Assembly (NCBI GenBank): GCA_934358675.1
Contig: CAKRKX010000004.1
Location: 1 to 61,606, forward strand
DNA length: 61,606 nt
DNA from: an uncultured Agathobacter sp.
GTDB lineage: Bacteria; Bacillota; Clostridia; Lachnospirales; Lachnospiraceae
Direction of reading: 5' to 3'
The translations under genes were made by a program, and so were the position numbers. The notes under the pieces are model-generated. The model made no database searches. It was not told where the DNA came from and saw only the letters and a program-made list of their open reading frames with translations. Below, piece by piece: positions 1-9,055 of the stretch (positions are counted from its first letter, which is position 1; each line of letters opens with the position of its first letter).

Positions 1-19
1 ATAAAGATTTGATGAAGAT

Positions 20-85
20 TTATTCCCGTATGGAATAAACCATCAATTGAATATCATTATCAGAACTCGGCTTTCCTTCTTTCAT
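20..85 (-). CDS. Tiny ORF overlapping the 45-residue ORF (possible 3' fragment)
   Basis: Reads 21 residues from an ATG that overlaps the stop codon of the preceding small ORF (ATGA junction), ending at TAA. It has no clear ribosome binding site of its own. The two short frames together read like one small hydrophilic protein split by a one-base shift, but translational coupling is equally possible. No family recognised. Confidence 0.2.
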   Translation of the reverse strand: MKEGKPSSDNDIQLMVYSIRE

Positions 86-219
86 TTCAGGCTTATAAAG
101 TGCTTTCCACCATTTTTTAATGCTTTCGCAATGGCAGAAAAAATCTTATGATTTTCCCCATCGTCTTCAAGATATCCTATTGCTCCATGTGTATTAGCTT
201 TAGGTATCACTATATTCAT
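82..219 (-). CDS. Small hypothetical protein, 45 residues
   Basis: The ATG at 219 lies 8 nt behind a good GGAGG ribosome binding site, which is the main reason to believe it; an ATG at 223 in another frame stops after seven codons. The product is short and soluble-looking, beginning MNIVIPKANTHG, with a basic C-terminal half. It lies beyond the lysS terminator and ends in an ATGA overlap with another tiny frame. It may be the N-terminal part of a broken gene. Function unknown. Confidence 0.3.
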   Translation of the reverse strand: MNIVIPKANTHGAIGYLEDDGENHKIFSAIAKALKNGGKHFISLK

Positions 220-269
220 TCATTTTACCTCCATCTTATATTTCTATTATGTGTAACACAAATACAAAT

Positions 270-307
270 AAGCCCCATCAAACAGATTTCTCTATCCAAT
301 GGGGCTT
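270..307 (-). terminator. Probable terminator of the greA-lysS operon
   Basis: A 9-bp inverted repeat (AAGCCCCAT ... ATGGGGCTT) with a 20-nt loop sits about 125 nt after the lysS stop. On the minus strand it is followed by a T-rich stretch. Confidence 0.6.
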
Positions 308-433
308 CTATGTCATATCGTCTGATTCCACATCATTATATTGTTTTCTTACATCAAACTCTGCATCGTTTGGCGTAAAATTGGCGTATTTTTGTAATTT
401 TACAAATTTCCACCAATAAGGTACATCACGTTT

Positions 434-2509
434 TTAGTACAGCTTTGCACCTGCTGGAATGTGGTTATCAACCATAAGAAGATGAAGTTCTTCATCCTCT
501 GAATCCTTAAGATTGTTTACTGCTGAAAGTAACATACCGCAGGATTCAATTCCCATCATCTTACGTGGTGGAAGATTTGTGATGGCAATAAGTGTCTTTC
601 CAACAAGCTCTTCTGGCTCATAATAAGCGTGGATTCCGCTTAAAATAGTGCGGTCTGTGCCTGTTCCATCATCTAAAGTAAACTGTAACAGTTTCTTTGA
701 CTTCGGTACTGCAACACATTCTTTAACCTTTACCGCACGGAAATCAGACTTGCTGAATGTATCGAAGTCTACTGCTTCCTCGAATAAAGGCTCAACTTTT
801 ACATTTGAGAAATCAATCTTTTCATTAGCTGTAAAGAATCCGTTGTTGTCATTTGCAGCTTCTGCTGCATCTCCCTCGGAAGACTTGGAAGCCTTCTTGT
901 CGGAGTCGAGTGACTTCATTGTCGGGAACAGAAGTACATCACGGATTGCCTGGCTGTCTGTAAGCAACATTACAAGACGGTCAATTCCATATCCGATACC
1001 ACCTGTCGGAGGCATACCGATCTCCAGTGCGTTCAGGAAATCTTCGTCTGTATGCTCTGCCTCGTCATCACCGGCTGCTGCATTGGCATCCTGTGCGGCG
1101 AAACGCTCACGCTGATCGATCGGATCATTTAACTCGGAGTATGCGTTACACATCTCCCATGTATTACAGAATAACTCGAAACGCTCTACCTTTGTAGGGT
1201 CGCTTGGCTTTTTCTTGGTAAGCGGAGAGATCTCAATCGGATGATCCATAATGAATGTCGGCTGGATCAGCTCCTTCTCGCAGTATTCCTCAAAGAAGAG
1301 GTTGATGATATCACCCTTCTTGTGACGTTCCTCATAAGCGATATGATGCTCGTCCGCAAGCTTCTTGGCTGCTGCATCATCCGGTACCTGATCGAAATCG
1401 ATTCCCGTATATTTCTTGATGGCATCGTTCATGGTCAGGCGTGCGAATGGCTTTCCAAGGTCGATCTCTACGCCATTGTAGCTGATCTTGGTGCTTCCGC
1501 AAACCTTCTCTGCGAGGTAACGGAACATGGACTCCGTCAGCTCCATCATGCCTTCGTAGTCTGTGTATGCCTGATACAACTCCATAAGTGTGAACTCAGG
1601 ATTGTGACGGGTATCCACACCCTCATTACGGAAAACGCGTCCGATCTCGTATACACGCTCAAGTCCTCCGACGATCAGTCTCTTTAAGTAAAGTTCAAGA
1701 GAGATACGAAGCTTAACGTCCTCATTCAATGCGTTGTAATGTGTCTCGAACGGTCTTGCTGCGGCACCGCCTGCGTTTGCAACGAGCATCGGCGTCTCAA
1801 CTTCCATAAAGTCACGATCTGCTAAGAAGTTACGGATCTCCTTGATGATCTTGGATCTCTTAATGAATACTTCCTTGCTCTCCTGATTCATGATCAGGTC
1901 GATATATCTCTGACGGTAACGCATGTCCGTATCGGTCAGTCCGTGGAACTTCTCCGGAAGGATCTGTAAAGACTTGGAAAGAAGCGTCATCTCCTCTGCG
2001 TGGATGGAAATCTCTCCTGTCTTTGTGCGGAATGCATAACCTTTTACACCCCAGATATCACCGATATCGGATTTCTTGAAGGTTGCATATAAGTCTTCGC
2101 CGATGGAATCGCGGGCAACGTAGATCTGGATACTTCCCTTGAGATCCTGAATGTTAGCGAATGAAGCTTTACCCATAACACGCTTAAACATCATACGTCC
2201 TGCGATCGATACTTCGATCGGAGATGCGTCCATGATCGCGCGTCTTGCTTCATATTCCTGCTTTACAACTTCTCTTGCATCAGCCTCTTCCAAGCCCTCT
2301 GTGCTTGGTGCGACTCTTCCTGCAAGAAGCTTCTCCTCATGTGCGGTATAAACTTCCTTCACATCGGAGGTGTGGTGTGTTACGTCATATTTTGTAATCT
2401 GAAATGGATCCTGGCCTGCAGCCTGCAGATTCGCTAACTTCTCGCGGCGAACCTGAAGCAGCTGATTGACATCCTGCTGTCCCTGATTTGCGTTATTATT
2501 TCCCGCCAT
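434..2509 (-). CDS. lysS: Lysyl-tRNA synthetase, class II, with C-terminal tRNA-binding domain
   Basis: Charges tRNA-Lys with lysine in the cytoplasm. The 691 residues comprise an Asn/Gln-rich N-terminus, an OB-fold anticodon-binding domain (about 95-185), and a class II catalytic core (about 200-530) with motif 2 ([16 protein letters not shown]) and motif 3 ([15 protein letters not shown]). A polar linker (about 532-579) leads to a Trbp111/EMAPII-like tRNA-binding OB domain (about 580-691). Bacterial LysRS is usually near 500 residues, so about 110 residues of extra domain plus linker have been added. A further insert at about residues 55-95 precedes the OB fold. It follows greA by 14 nt and shares its promoter. 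The family assignment is secure; the role of the appended domain (tighter tRNA binding) is inferred from MetRS. Confidence 0.97.
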   Translation of the reverse strand: MAGNNNANQGQQDVNQLLQVRREKLANLQAAGQDPFQITKYDVTHHTSDVKEVYTAHEEKLLAGRVAPSTEGLEEADAREVVKQEYEARRAIMDASPIEVSIAGRMMFKRVMGKASFANIQDLKGSIQIYVARDSIGEDLYATFKKSDIGDIWGVKGYAFRTKTGEISIHAEEMTLLSKSLQILPEKFHGLTDTDMRYRQRYIDLIMNQESKEVFIKRSKIIKEIRNFLADRDFMEVETPMLVANAGGAAARPFETHYNALNEDVKLRISLELYLKRLIVGGLERVYEIGRVFRNEGVDTRHNPEFTLMELYQAYTDYEGMMELTESMFRYLAEKVCGSTKISYNGVEIDLGKPFARLTMNDAIKKYTGIDFDQVPDDAAAKKLADEHHIAYEERHKKGDIINLFFEEYCEKELIQPTFIMDHPIEISPLTKKKPSDPTKVERFELFCNTWEMCNAYSELNDPIDQRERFAAQDANAAAGDDEAEHTDEDFLNALEIGMPPTGGIGYGIDRLVMLLTDSQAIRDVLLFPTMKSLDSDKKASKSSEGDAAEAANDNNGFFTANEKIDFSNVKVEPLFEEAVDFDTFSKSDFRAVKVKECVAVPKSKKLLQFTLDDGTGTDRTILSGIHAYYEPEELVGKTLIAITNLPPRKMMGIESCGMLLSAVNNLKDSEDEELHLLMVDNHIPAGAKLY

Positions 2510-2523
2510 CTTCTATTCCTCTC

Positions 2524-3012
2524 TTAATCTTCTACTGTTGATCTCTGGATCTCGAGTACCTTGTAAGATAACTCGCCAGCTTCTGTCTCTACGGTAATTG
2601 TCTCGCCAACCTTCTTGCCGAGCAAAGCACGGCCTACCGGTGACTCGTTACTGATCTTGCCTTTTAAGCTGTTGGCCTCTGTCGAACCAACGATCTTGTA
2701 CTCTAATTCCTCATCGAATTCGCAATCAAGGATCTTGACTTTACATCCGATGCTGATCTTCTCTAAATCAACTTCCTCCTCAACAACGACTTCTGCGTTC
2801 TTAAGGATCTTCTCGATCTCCTCGATACGAGCCTCGATATCTCTCTGCTCGTCCTTGGCTGCATCGTACTCTGCGTTCTCTGATAAGTCACCCTGCTCGC
2901 GGGCTTCCTTAATCTTCTGCGCGATCTCTCTACGCTTTACAACCTTCAGATCCTGTAACTCGTCCTCGAGTCTTTTGAGTCCTTCGTAAGTTAAGATATT
3001 TTTCTTATCCAT
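2524..3012 (-). CDS. greA: Transcription elongation factor GreA
   Basis: Rescues backtracked RNA polymerase by stimulating cleavage of the nascent RNA 3' end. The 162 residues have the normal length: an N-terminal antiparallel coiled coil (about 1-78) with the acidic tip motif GDLSENAEYD, then an FKBP-like C-terminal domain. The start is the ATG after a TAAAGGAAA ribosome binding site. It is the first gene of a two-gene unit with lysS, driven by the consensus promoter just upstream. Confidence 0.97.
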   Translation of the reverse strand: MDKKNILTYEGLKRLEDELQDLKVVKRREIAQKIKEAREQGDLSENAEYDAAKDEQRDIEARIEEIEKILKNAEVVVEEEVDLEKISIGCKVKILDCEFDEELEYKIVGSTEANSLKGKISNESPVGRALLGKKVGETITVETEAGELSYKVLEIQRSTVED

Positions 3013-3074
3013 TTCCTTTACCCCGCTTTAATATATTTTGAAAAACCTATTTATTGCTATAAATTAACTAAGGT

Positions 3075-3103
3075 ATTATACCCAATGCGCCGCGTTATGT
3101 CAA
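3075..3103 (-). promoter_or_regulatory. Sigma-A promoter for greA-lysS
   Basis: A perfect TTGACA (3098-3103), 17-nt spacer, TATAAT (3075-3080) arrangement lies about 63 nt upstream of greA, in the 137-bp gap after dusB. It indicates that greA-lysS is transcribed independently of the birA-dusB genes. Confidence 0.88.
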
Positions 3104-3149
3104 GATTTGTCAACGTTTCCGGTCGTTTCTGTGTTTTTATCCACGCACT

Positions 3150-4133
3150 TTATTCTGTAACCGTACCATCCAGATTGTTCAGCAGCAATTCCTCAAGCGC
3201 TTCAAACGACTCCACATTGTTGATTGCTACGCGAAGGCGTGCCGAATTCGGATACCCTGCGGTATACCACGCCGCGTGTTTGCGGATCTCACGGATGCCG
3301 ATATATTCACCTTTAAATTCGAGCATCATACGCGCATGCCGCAGGATCATCTGTGTGACTTCTTCAAGTGTCGGCTTCGCCAGATGTTCGCCGGTTTCAA
3401 AGTAATGCAGGATTTGCCGGAAAATCCATGGATTCCCCTGTGCGCCGCGTGCGATCATAAATCCGTCACATCCGGTCTGTGTCTCCATTGCAATCACGTC
3501 TTCCGCTGTCAGCAAGTCGCCGTTGCCGATCACCGGTATTGAAACCGCTTCTTTTACCTGTCTGATAATATCCCAGTCCGCCCTGCCGGAATAGAACTGC
3601 TCGCGTGTCCGACCGTGCACTGCAACTGCTGCCGCGCCCGCATCCTCTGCAATCTTTGCCATCTCTACCGCGTTGATATGTTCATCGTCAAAGCCTTTGC
3701 GGATCTTGACCGTGACCGGCTTGCCGATCGCCTTTACCGTCTCCCGGATGATCTCGCCTGCCAGCTTCGGATTTTTCATGAGCGCAGATCCTTCTCCATT
3801 GTTTACGATCTTCGGAACCGGACAGCCCATATTGAGGTCAAGAATATCAAATGGTTTATCCTCGATCTGATGCGCGATCTTTGAAATAATTTCCGGGTCG
3901 GAGCCAAAGAGCTGCAGCGACACCGGATTCTCCCGCGGATCGATTTCAAGCAGGCTCTCTGTATTGCGGTTCTTGTACAGGATCGCCTTGGCGCTCACCA
4001 TCTCCATGCACAGAAGGCCCGCGCCCTGCTCCTTACATAACAAGCGAAATGGCAGGTCTGTTACGCCTGCCATAGGAGCCAGTATTAAGTTATTCGGCAG
4101 CATCACACTGCCTATCTTAAGTGGTTTGATCAT
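3150..4133 (-). CDS. dusB: tRNA-dihydrouridine synthase, DusB type
   Basis: FMN enzyme that reduces uridine to dihydrouridine in tRNA. The 327 residues form a TIM barrel with the N-terminal PMAGVTDLPFR motif, DLNMGCPVPK carrying the conserved catalytic Cys, VKIRKGFD, HGRTREQFYSG, and the FMN-phosphate motif GNGDLLTAEDV. A helical domain fills the C-terminus. The gene starts 2 nt after the coaX stop without a strong ribosome binding site, so translational coupling is likely. The position between coaX and greA-lysS is typical of clostridial genomes. Confidence 0.95.
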   Translation of the reverse strand: MIKPLKIGSVMLPNNLILAPMAGVTDLPFRLLCKEQGAGLLCMEMVSAKAILYKNRNTESLLEIDPRENPVSLQLFGSDPEIISKIAHQIEDKPFDILDLNMGCPVPKIVNNGEGSALMKNPKLAGEIIRETVKAIGKPVTVKIRKGFDDEHINAVEMAKIAEDAGAAAVAVHGRTREQFYSGRADWDIIRQVKEAVSIPVIGNGDLLTAEDVIAMETQTGCDGFMIARGAQGNPWIFRQILHYFETGEHLAKPTLEEVTQMILRHARMMLEFKGEYIGIREIRKHAAWYTAGYPNSARLRVAINNVESFEALEELLLNNLDGTVTE

Positions 4134-4135
4134 TG

Positions 4136-4915
4136 TTATTTTATTTTCCGATTCTGCTTTTTATACACACGATAAATGCCTTTTAACGTAAGATTCGGAT
4201 CGTAGATATCGATCGTATCCGTTTCGTTCGCGATAATTCTGCCAAGTCCGCCGGTGACAACCGTCTTGACATTGTCGAGTCCGACTTCCTGTTTCACCTT
4301 ATTGATAATATATTCCGTCTGTCCGATCTGTCCGTACACGATTCCTGCCTGCATGCTGGAAATCGTGTCTTTGCCGAGAATGCAATCCGGCTTCTTGATC
4401 TCGATGGCAGGAAGCTTCGCGGCATCCTCCGACAAAGCCTTCGCCGCGATGCGGATTCCCGGAGCCGTAATTCCGCCCAGGAAAGCACCCGATGCATCGA
4501 CAAAATCATACGTTGTGGCAGTACCGAAATCAATAACGAGTACCGGTCCGCCATAGATCTCATATGCACCCACAGCATCTACGATTCGGTCCGCACCGAT
4601 CTGCTGCGGATTCGGGGTCACGATACGGATTCCCGTCTTGATGCCGGCCTCGACAACGATCGGAGTAATATGAAAATATTTCGCAAAAGCACCATGCAGC
4701 GAATGCATAACGTTCGGCACAACCGAACAGATAATCGTATCTTTGATATCACTCGGTTTGATCTCGTTCTGCTCCAGAAGATTATAAAGAATCATGCCGT
4801 ACTCATCGGAAGTACGTGGCATCTTCGTCGTGATACGAAATGTCGCCACGATCTCGTCGCCTTTAAAAACGCCACAGGTTATATTTGTGTTTCCTACATC
4901 TATCGAAAGTATCAT
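4136..4915 (-). CDS. coaX: Type III pantothenate kinase
   Basis: Phosphorylates pantothenate, the first step of coenzyme A synthesis. The 259 residues belong to the ASKHA fold: the N-terminal phosphate motif [17 protein letters not shown], the central [13 protein letters not shown] motif with its conserved Asp, and TGGLG near the C-terminus. A GAGGAGG ribosome binding site precedes the ATG. The 5' untranslated region holds a strong inverted repeat that is nearly identical to one ahead of argF, hinting at shared post-transcriptional control or a dispersed repeat. Confidence 0.96.
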   Translation of the reverse strand: MILSIDVGNTNITCGVFKGDEIVATFRITTKMPRTSDEYGMILYNLLEQNEIKPSDIKDTIICSVVPNVMHSLHGAFAKYFHITPIVVEAGIKTGIRIVTPNPQQIGADRIVDAVGAYEIYGGPVLVIDFGTATTYDFVDASGAFLGGITAPGIRIAAKALSEDAAKLPAIEIKKPDCILGKDTISSMQAGIVYGQIGQTEYIINKVKQEVGLDNVKTVVTGGLGRIIANETDTIDIYDPNLTLKGIYRVYKKQNRKIK

Positions 4916-4937
4916 ATGTTAATCCTCCTCGTCACGT

Positions 4938-4983
4938 GAACATCAGCCCATGCAAAATTTGCCGTTGGCAAATGGGCTGACGC
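4938..4983 (-). repeat. Palindromic 5'-UTR element upstream of coaX (copy 1)
   Basis: A 46-bp imperfect palindrome. On the minus strand it begins GCGTCAGCCCATTTGCC, has a 3-nt centre, and closes with GGCAAAT and GGGCTGATGTTC. It ends a few bases before the coaX ribosome binding site. The argF copy at 7419-7464 differs at only a few positions, in the loop and one stem base. Confidence 0.8.
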
Positions 4984-5021
4984 CTGCGGTGCATCTTTGA
5001 TGCATCGCCAGGGGTATTCCC

Positions 5022-5366
5022 CTACAGTCCCTCTCCCAAATAGATAACCTTGTAAAACATCTCGAGTGCTTCGAGTAAGTCTCTCTTCTCGTTCTGGTAC
5101 TGTTTGATTTTGAGCACGCTTCCAATCTCGTCGTACAGGAAATCATTCTCCTCGCAGCTTGTCTTGAATTCAAGCGTTCCGTCCTCGTCAAACACAAGCT
5201 CAAGAATGCCTCCCACATCCTCTGTATAGAGAACGCACATAATTTTTAGTTCGTCGCGAATCGACTGTGGAAGCTGGTTAAAATTCTCGTTCAGATAAAA
5301 TTTCTTTTTGTATCCGTTTGACACACAAAGCGTTACCTCGCCCGGATTCTTCGCTTCATTAGACAT
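5022..5366 (-). CDS. Small conserved-looking hypothetical protein between birA and coaX
   Basis: 114 residues, acidic, with no signal peptide or membrane segment. It looks like a small folded alpha/beta protein (GILELVFDEDGTLEFKT, then a helical C-terminus). The ATG overlaps the birA 3' end by 8 nt, so it is translationally coupled to birA and in the same operon as coaX. It may belong to the Lachnospiraceae family annotated DUF6145, but I recall this only weakly. Function unknown. After its stop, 4984-5021 holds two small hairpins (GGTGCATC/GATGCATC and AGGGG/CCCCT). Confidence 0.8.
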   Translation of the reverse strand: MSNEAKNPGEVTLCVSNGYKKKFYLNENFNQLPQSIRDELKIMCVLYTEDVGGILELVFDEDGTLEFKTSCEENDFLYDEIGSVLKIKQYQNEKRDLLEALEMFYKVIYLGEGL

Positions 5367-6336
5367 AGCCGTAGATTCCTCTCACGGAGACTTCTCCGGA
5401 CGACACAAGCTTGCGTGACTCCCATGTGTCGACGATCAGTTCTCCCTTTTTTGTAATTCCCATTGCCTTTCCCTCAAAAGGCTCCTTCGGATCGAGCACA
5501 CGCACCTGACGGCCGCGGTTGACAAGCATGGTGTCATACTCTTTCTGCAGTCCTTCCATGTCCTCGGTCTCTAAATACTTGGCGTACACATCCTCAAATT
5601 CCTCAAGAAACGCCTCGATCAGCGATGCTCTGTGGATGTGCTGTCCGCTCTCAAGAAAAAGCGAACTTGCCGTCTGCGCGATCTCTTCCGGAAATTCTTC
5701 ATTGTGCACATTGATACCGATTCCGATCACAATGTGATTGATATAATCAAACTGTGCGCTCATCTCTGTCAGAATACCGCACACTTTCTTGCCGTTCATC
5801 ACGATGTCGTTCGGCCATTTGATCATCGCCGGAACACCGGTCACTCTGCGGATTGCACGCGTGGTTGCCATCGCAGTCACAAGCGTGAGCATTGATGCGT
5901 TGTTCGGATTGATCTCCGGCTTTAACATCAGTGTCATAAAGATACCGATGCCCGACGGTGACTCCCACGAGCGGCCTCTGCGTCCCTTGCCCGCGGTCTG
6001 CCGATCTGCGACAACAAGCGTTCCGTTCGGATGACCTTCCTCGGCGAGTTCCTTCGCCTTGGTATTGGTGGAATCGATGTTGTCAAAGTAATAGATCTCA
6101 CATCCCGCCCACTCGGTCGCATGGATGCTCTCCAGCTCCGTCTTGTCCATAACATCCGGTGCGGACAGCAGATGATATCCCTTGTTCTGTACCGCCTCGA
6201 TCTCGTATCCATTCTCCTTGAGCTGATTGATCGCTTTCCACACAGCCGTTCTGGATACGCCAAATTTATTGCATAGCTCCTGACCGGACACATAACCTTC
6301 CGTCTCGCGGAGCATCTTAAGTATTTCTGCTTTCAT
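5359..6336 (-). CDS. birA: Bifunctional biotin-[acetyl-CoA-carboxylase] ligase / biotin operon repressor
   Basis: Attaches biotin to biotin-dependent carboxylases and can repress biotin genes. The 325 residues contain an N-terminal winged helix-turn-helix (about 1-60, CNKFGVSRTAVWKAINQLK), the ligase core with the biotinyl-AMP loop (AGKGRRGRSW), the KWPNDI motif, and a C-terminal SH3-like domain ending GEVSVRGIYGYV. The HTH suggests it is the repressor-type enzyme. It heads a likely operon with the small unknown, coaX and dusB. Confidence 0.96.
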   Translation of the reverse strand: MKAEILKMLRETEGYVSGQELCNKFGVSRTAVWKAINQLKENGYEIEAVQNKGYHLLSAPDVMDKTELESIHATEWAGCEIYYFDNIDSTNTKAKELAEEGHPNGTLVVADRQTAGKGRRGRSWESPSGIGIFMTLMLKPEINPNNASMLTLVTAMATTRAIRRVTGVPAMIKWPNDIVMNGKKVCGILTEMSAQFDYINHIVIGIGINVHNEEFPEEIAQTASSLFLESGQHIHRASLIEAFLEEFEDVYAKYLETEDMEGLQKEYDTMLVNRGRQVRVLDPKEPFEGKAMGITKKGELIVDTWESRKLVSSGEVSVRGIYGYV

Positions 6337-6411
6337 CGCTTTCCCTACTTAATCCTGTTTTCTTTTTGCGCTATCGGTTCATCTGATTCGATACACGAAT
6401 CACTTCACGCA

Positions 6412-7401
6412 CTAATCAGACAGTGTTGCTTTCATGATAGCCTTAATGGAATGCATACGATTCTCAGCCTCGTCAAAGACAACAGAACGCGGTCCCTCAA
6501 AGACTTCGTCCGTTACTTCGAGCTCGGACAGACCGAATTTCTCGTATACCTGCTTACCGATCGTTGTCTTGAGATCATGGAATGCCGGTAAGCAATGCAT
6601 GAAGATTGCGGTATCTTTTGCATTTTCAAATGCGGCTGCATTTACCTGATATGGTTTAAGATCGTTGATACGCTCTGCCCAAACTTCATCCGGCTCACCC
6701 ATAGATACCCATACATCGGTGTAAATCACGTCTGCATCCTTGGTTGCCTCTGCCACATCTTCCGTCAGTGTGATGCTTGCACCTGTGCCGGATGCAACAT
6801 CCACGCAGTAATCAACAAGCTTCTTATCCGGGAAGTATTTCTGATTGGTGCATGCAACAAAGTTCATACCGAGCTTCGCGCAGGTTACCATCAGGGAATT
6901 TCCCATGTTATAGCGGGCATCGCCCATGTATACAAACTTCACACCCTTGAGATGACCGAGATGCTCACGAATCGTCAGCATATCTGCAATCATCTGTGTC
7001 GGATGGAATTCATTCGTCAGACCGTTCCATACCGGAACACCTGCATATTTTGCCAGTTCTTCGACGATTTCCTGTCCGTATCCACGGTACTCGATTCCGT
7101 CGAACATTCTTCCAAGCACACGAGCCGTATCTGCGATGCTCTCCTTCTTACCGATCTGTGATCCGCTCGGATCAAGGTAAGTTACATGCATACCGAGATC
7201 ATGTGCCGCCACCTCGAAGGAACAGCGCGTTCTGGTACTCGTTTTCTCAAAAATCAATGCGATGTTCTTGCCGACCAGACTGTCGTGCATGATTCCCTGA
7301 TGCTTTTTCTCCTTAAGCTCAGCGGATAAATCGATGAGATAGTTGATCTCCTCCGGTGTGTAGTCCATTAACTTCAAAAAATTACGTCCCTTTAATGTCA
7401 T
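6412..7401 (-). CDS. argF: Ornithine carbamoyltransferase
   Basis: Makes citrulline from ornithine and carbamoyl phosphate in arginine synthesis (or the reverse in catabolism). The 329 residues show the carbamoyl-phosphate motif STRTR in [19 protein letters not shown], the FHPTQ motif and the ornithine-site HCLPAFHD. The ribosome binding site AAAAGGAGG is strong. No other arg genes adjoin it. The 5' untranslated region carries the palindromic element shared with coaX. An ArgR-like regulator is encoded at 56278 in this window, but no classical ARG box was recognised here. Confidence 0.96.
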   Translation of the reverse strand: MTLKGRNFLKLMDYTPEEINYLIDLSAELKEKKHQGIMHDSLVGKNIALIFEKTSTRTRCSFEVAAHDLGMHVTYLDPSGSQIGKKESIADTARVLGRMFDGIEYRGYGQEIVEELAKYAGVPVWNGLTNEFHPTQMIADMLTIREHLGHLKGVKFVYMGDARYNMGNSLMVTCAKLGMNFVACTNQKYFPDKKLVDYCVDVASGTGASITLTEDVAEATKDADVIYTDVWVSMGEPDEVWAERINDLKPYQVNAAAFENAKDTAIFMHCLPAFHDLKTTIGKQVYEKFGLSELEVTDEVFEGPRSVVFDEAENRMHSIKAIMKATLSD

Positions 7402-7418
7402 TGCGCTTCCTCCTTTTG

Positions 7419-7464
7419 GAACATCAGCCCCTGCAAAATTTGCCTAAGGCAAATGGGCTGACGC
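7419..7464 (-). repeat. Palindromic 5'-UTR element upstream of argF (copy 2)
   Basis: Near-identical to the coaX element: minus strand GCGTCAGCCCATTTGCC, centre TTA, GGCAAATTTTGCA, GGGCTGATGTTCC, ending directly before the argF ribosome binding site. A further inverted repeat (TGTCAAG ... CTTGACA, 7468-7494) lies just upstream. Confidence 0.8.
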
Positions 7465-7552
7465 TACATGTCAAGCTTTCTGCGGAATCTTGACACAGTT
7501 TACAATGAAGATATTTTACTCCATTTGTCAAGCGATTACAACTAAAATAAAT

Positions 7553-7575
7553 AAAGGCCTGCCTTTCGGCAAGCC
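7553..7575 (-). terminator. Terminator of the SleB-type hydrolase gene
   Basis: On the minus strand GGGCTTGCC, a GAAA tetraloop and GGCAGGCC form a stable stem followed by TTTATTTATTTT, 19 nt after the stop codon. Confidence 0.8.
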
Positions 7576-7593
7576 CTCACGAATATTTTCTTT

Positions 7594-8904
7594 TTAGTAG
7601 AATACGATCGGTCCAATCACAACACCCGCATGACCGCTGGATGCCAGTTTAAAACTCTTCGCTCCGCCGGTCGGATCGCTGCCGCTTAATGCTGCACGAG
7701 CCGCCTGTCTTGCACTGGAACTTACACCACTTGCAAGTCTCTGCTCAAGTCTTCCAGATGAGGCCGGTCCGAACTGACCTCTCTGGTAGATGACATTGTA
7801 GATTGAATTTGGATAACTTCCGCTGCGAACACGATTGATAACAACCGCACCTACGGCTGTCATACACTGTACGCCCTGACCACCTGCCTCACACTGAACC
7901 AGTGCAGCAAGCAATGTCTCCTCATCTGCAGATGCTGCAAGTGAAGCATTCTGTGTGGTAGAAGTTGTTGTTGTCTGTCCGTTGGATGATGAAGAAGATG
8001 AAGAAGCCTTCTGTGCCTCTTCCGCTGCTTTCTTCTCTTCTGCAGCCTTCTGCGCCGCAGCTTCCTCCTCGAGCGTTACCGCTTTACCGGTATCAAGGGA
8101 AAGTGTCACATAATCAGCGCTAACATAACAGGTATCTCCATCCACTTTGACCGCAACCCATTCGTCCGTCTTCTTATTTGCCTTCTTGTTTACAACAAAC
8201 TTATCGCCGGCAACAACCGTCTTTACAACGCTTGCATCTTCTGCCGGTGATGTACGGACACGAAGTCCGTCGATCGTAACTTTCGCTACTGTATCACAAT
8301 TCTTCTTTGCATAGGCATATGCTTCCTGACCGAATACACAATACTCATTCTTTACATATCCCTTCACACTACCGGATGCAATCTTGGTCCATGCTTTGCC
8401 CTGCTTTTTAACTAAGGCACAGTCTCCTTTGTAAAGCTTTCCGACGATTTCGGAATCAACATTTGCCTCTGCACGAACATACAGGAAATCCTTTACGTCC
8501 GCCATCAGCTTATCCTGCCAGTCTTTCTCTTCCGCAGTCAGTGTTTCATCTGCGTTATCTGTCGTGGCAGATTCTTTTTCGTCTGCAACCGTCTGTGCGG
8601 AATCCTGAACTTCAGTCTCTTCCGCATCCTGTCCCTCGATGGACACATCTTCTGCTGAAGCAGCAACCATATAAGTCTCTTCCTTCTCAACTGAGAGCAG
8701 GCTGTCAAGATAATCGGCTGACTCTACTTCATATTCATTCATTGTTACGGCAAAACCGGCAATTCCATTGTCCTCTAACTGTGTATTCTCTGCTGCCTGT
8801 GTATCTGCAGCATATACTCCATTACTGGTAACTGCTGTGATCACCATTGCCAATGCCAGTACAAGAACTGTGGCACTCTCGATCACTTTCTTACTTATTT
8901 GCAT
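7594..8904 (-). CDS. Secreted cell-wall hydrolase: signal peptide, two SH3b domains, SleB/CwlJ (Hydrolase_2) domain
   Basis: Probable peptidoglycan hydrolase acting in the wall. The 436 residues begin with a signal peptide (about 1-32, cleavage near VYA-ADT). Two SH3b-type wall-binding domains follow (about 135-190 with LYVRAEANVDSEIVGKLYKG, and 200-270 with LRVRTSPAEDASVV). Then come an Ala/Glu-rich segment and a Ser-rich linker (about 275-320). The C-terminal Hydrolase_2 domain (about 325-436) has the conserved Glu in VQCEAGGQG and the VVINRV motif. Two SH3b modules suggest general cell-wall turnover rather than spore germination. The promoter region carries WalR-like direct repeats. Confidence 0.9.
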   Translation of the reverse strand: MQISKKVIESATVLVLALAMVITAVTSNGVYAADTQAAENTQLEDNGIAGFAVTMNEYEVESADYLDSLLSVEKEETYMVAASAEDVSIEGQDAEETEVQDSAQTVADEKESATTDNADETLTAEEKDWQDKLMADVKDFLYVRAEANVDSEIVGKLYKGDCALVKKQGKAWTKIASGSVKGYVKNEYCVFGQEAYAYAKKNCDTVAKVTIDGLRVRTSPAEDASVVKTVVAGDKFVVNKKANKKTDEWVAVKVDGDTCYVSADYVTLSLDTGKAVTLEEEAAAQKAAEEKKAAEEAQKASSSSSSSNGQTTTTSTTQNASLAASADEETLLAALVQCEAGGQGVQCMTAVGAVVINRVRSGSYPNSIYNVIYQRGQFGPASSGRLEQRLASGVSSSARQAARAALSGSDPTGGAKSFKLASSGHAGVVIGPIVFY

Positions 8905-9002
8905 TATGAACCTCCGTATCTTATTGTGCGCAACACATTGTGTTACTAGCTTATGCAGTAAGTGTTACACTTATGTTGCGTTTTTAAACACTTTATTTCA
9001 AA

Positions 9003-9019
9003 TGTTACAAGTTTGTTAC
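9003..9019 (+). promoter_or_regulatory. WalR (YycF)-like direct repeat near the hydrolase transcription start
   Basis: TGTTAC, 5 nt, TGTTAC matches the WalR consensus TGTWAH-N5-TGTWAH exactly. A second pair with one mismatch (TGTTAC-N5-TGTTGC) lies at 8963-8979 and a half-site at 8941-8946. They sit just downstream of the -10 box, a position consistent with repression or fine control of a wall hydrolase, the classic WalR target class. Confidence 0.55.
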
Positions 9020-9026
9020 GCGAGGT

Positions 9027-9055
9027 ATTGTAGCATACGAATACACTTTTGTCAA
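9027..9055 (-). promoter_or_regulatory. Sigma-A promoter for the SleB-type hydrolase
   Basis: TTGACA (9050-9055), 17-nt spacer, TACAAT (9027-9032) with an extended TGC before the -10. It implies an untranslated leader of about 115 nt. The rest of the 8905-9206 gap (9056-9206) is AT-rich, with nothing else I can name. Confidence 0.85.

Noticed and set aside
148..378. 76-codon + strand frame at the window start
   Set aside because: Composition-driven, spans the lysS terminator, no ribosome binding site.
3013..3149. T-box leader for lysS via greA
   Set aside because: The gap is too short and lacks the TGGNACCGCG core; it holds a plain sigma-A promoter.
7402..7593. Riboswitch, T-box or ARG box before argF
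   Set aside because: No T-box antiterminator core, specifier or ARG-box consensus seen; only the palindromic element and another inverted repeat.
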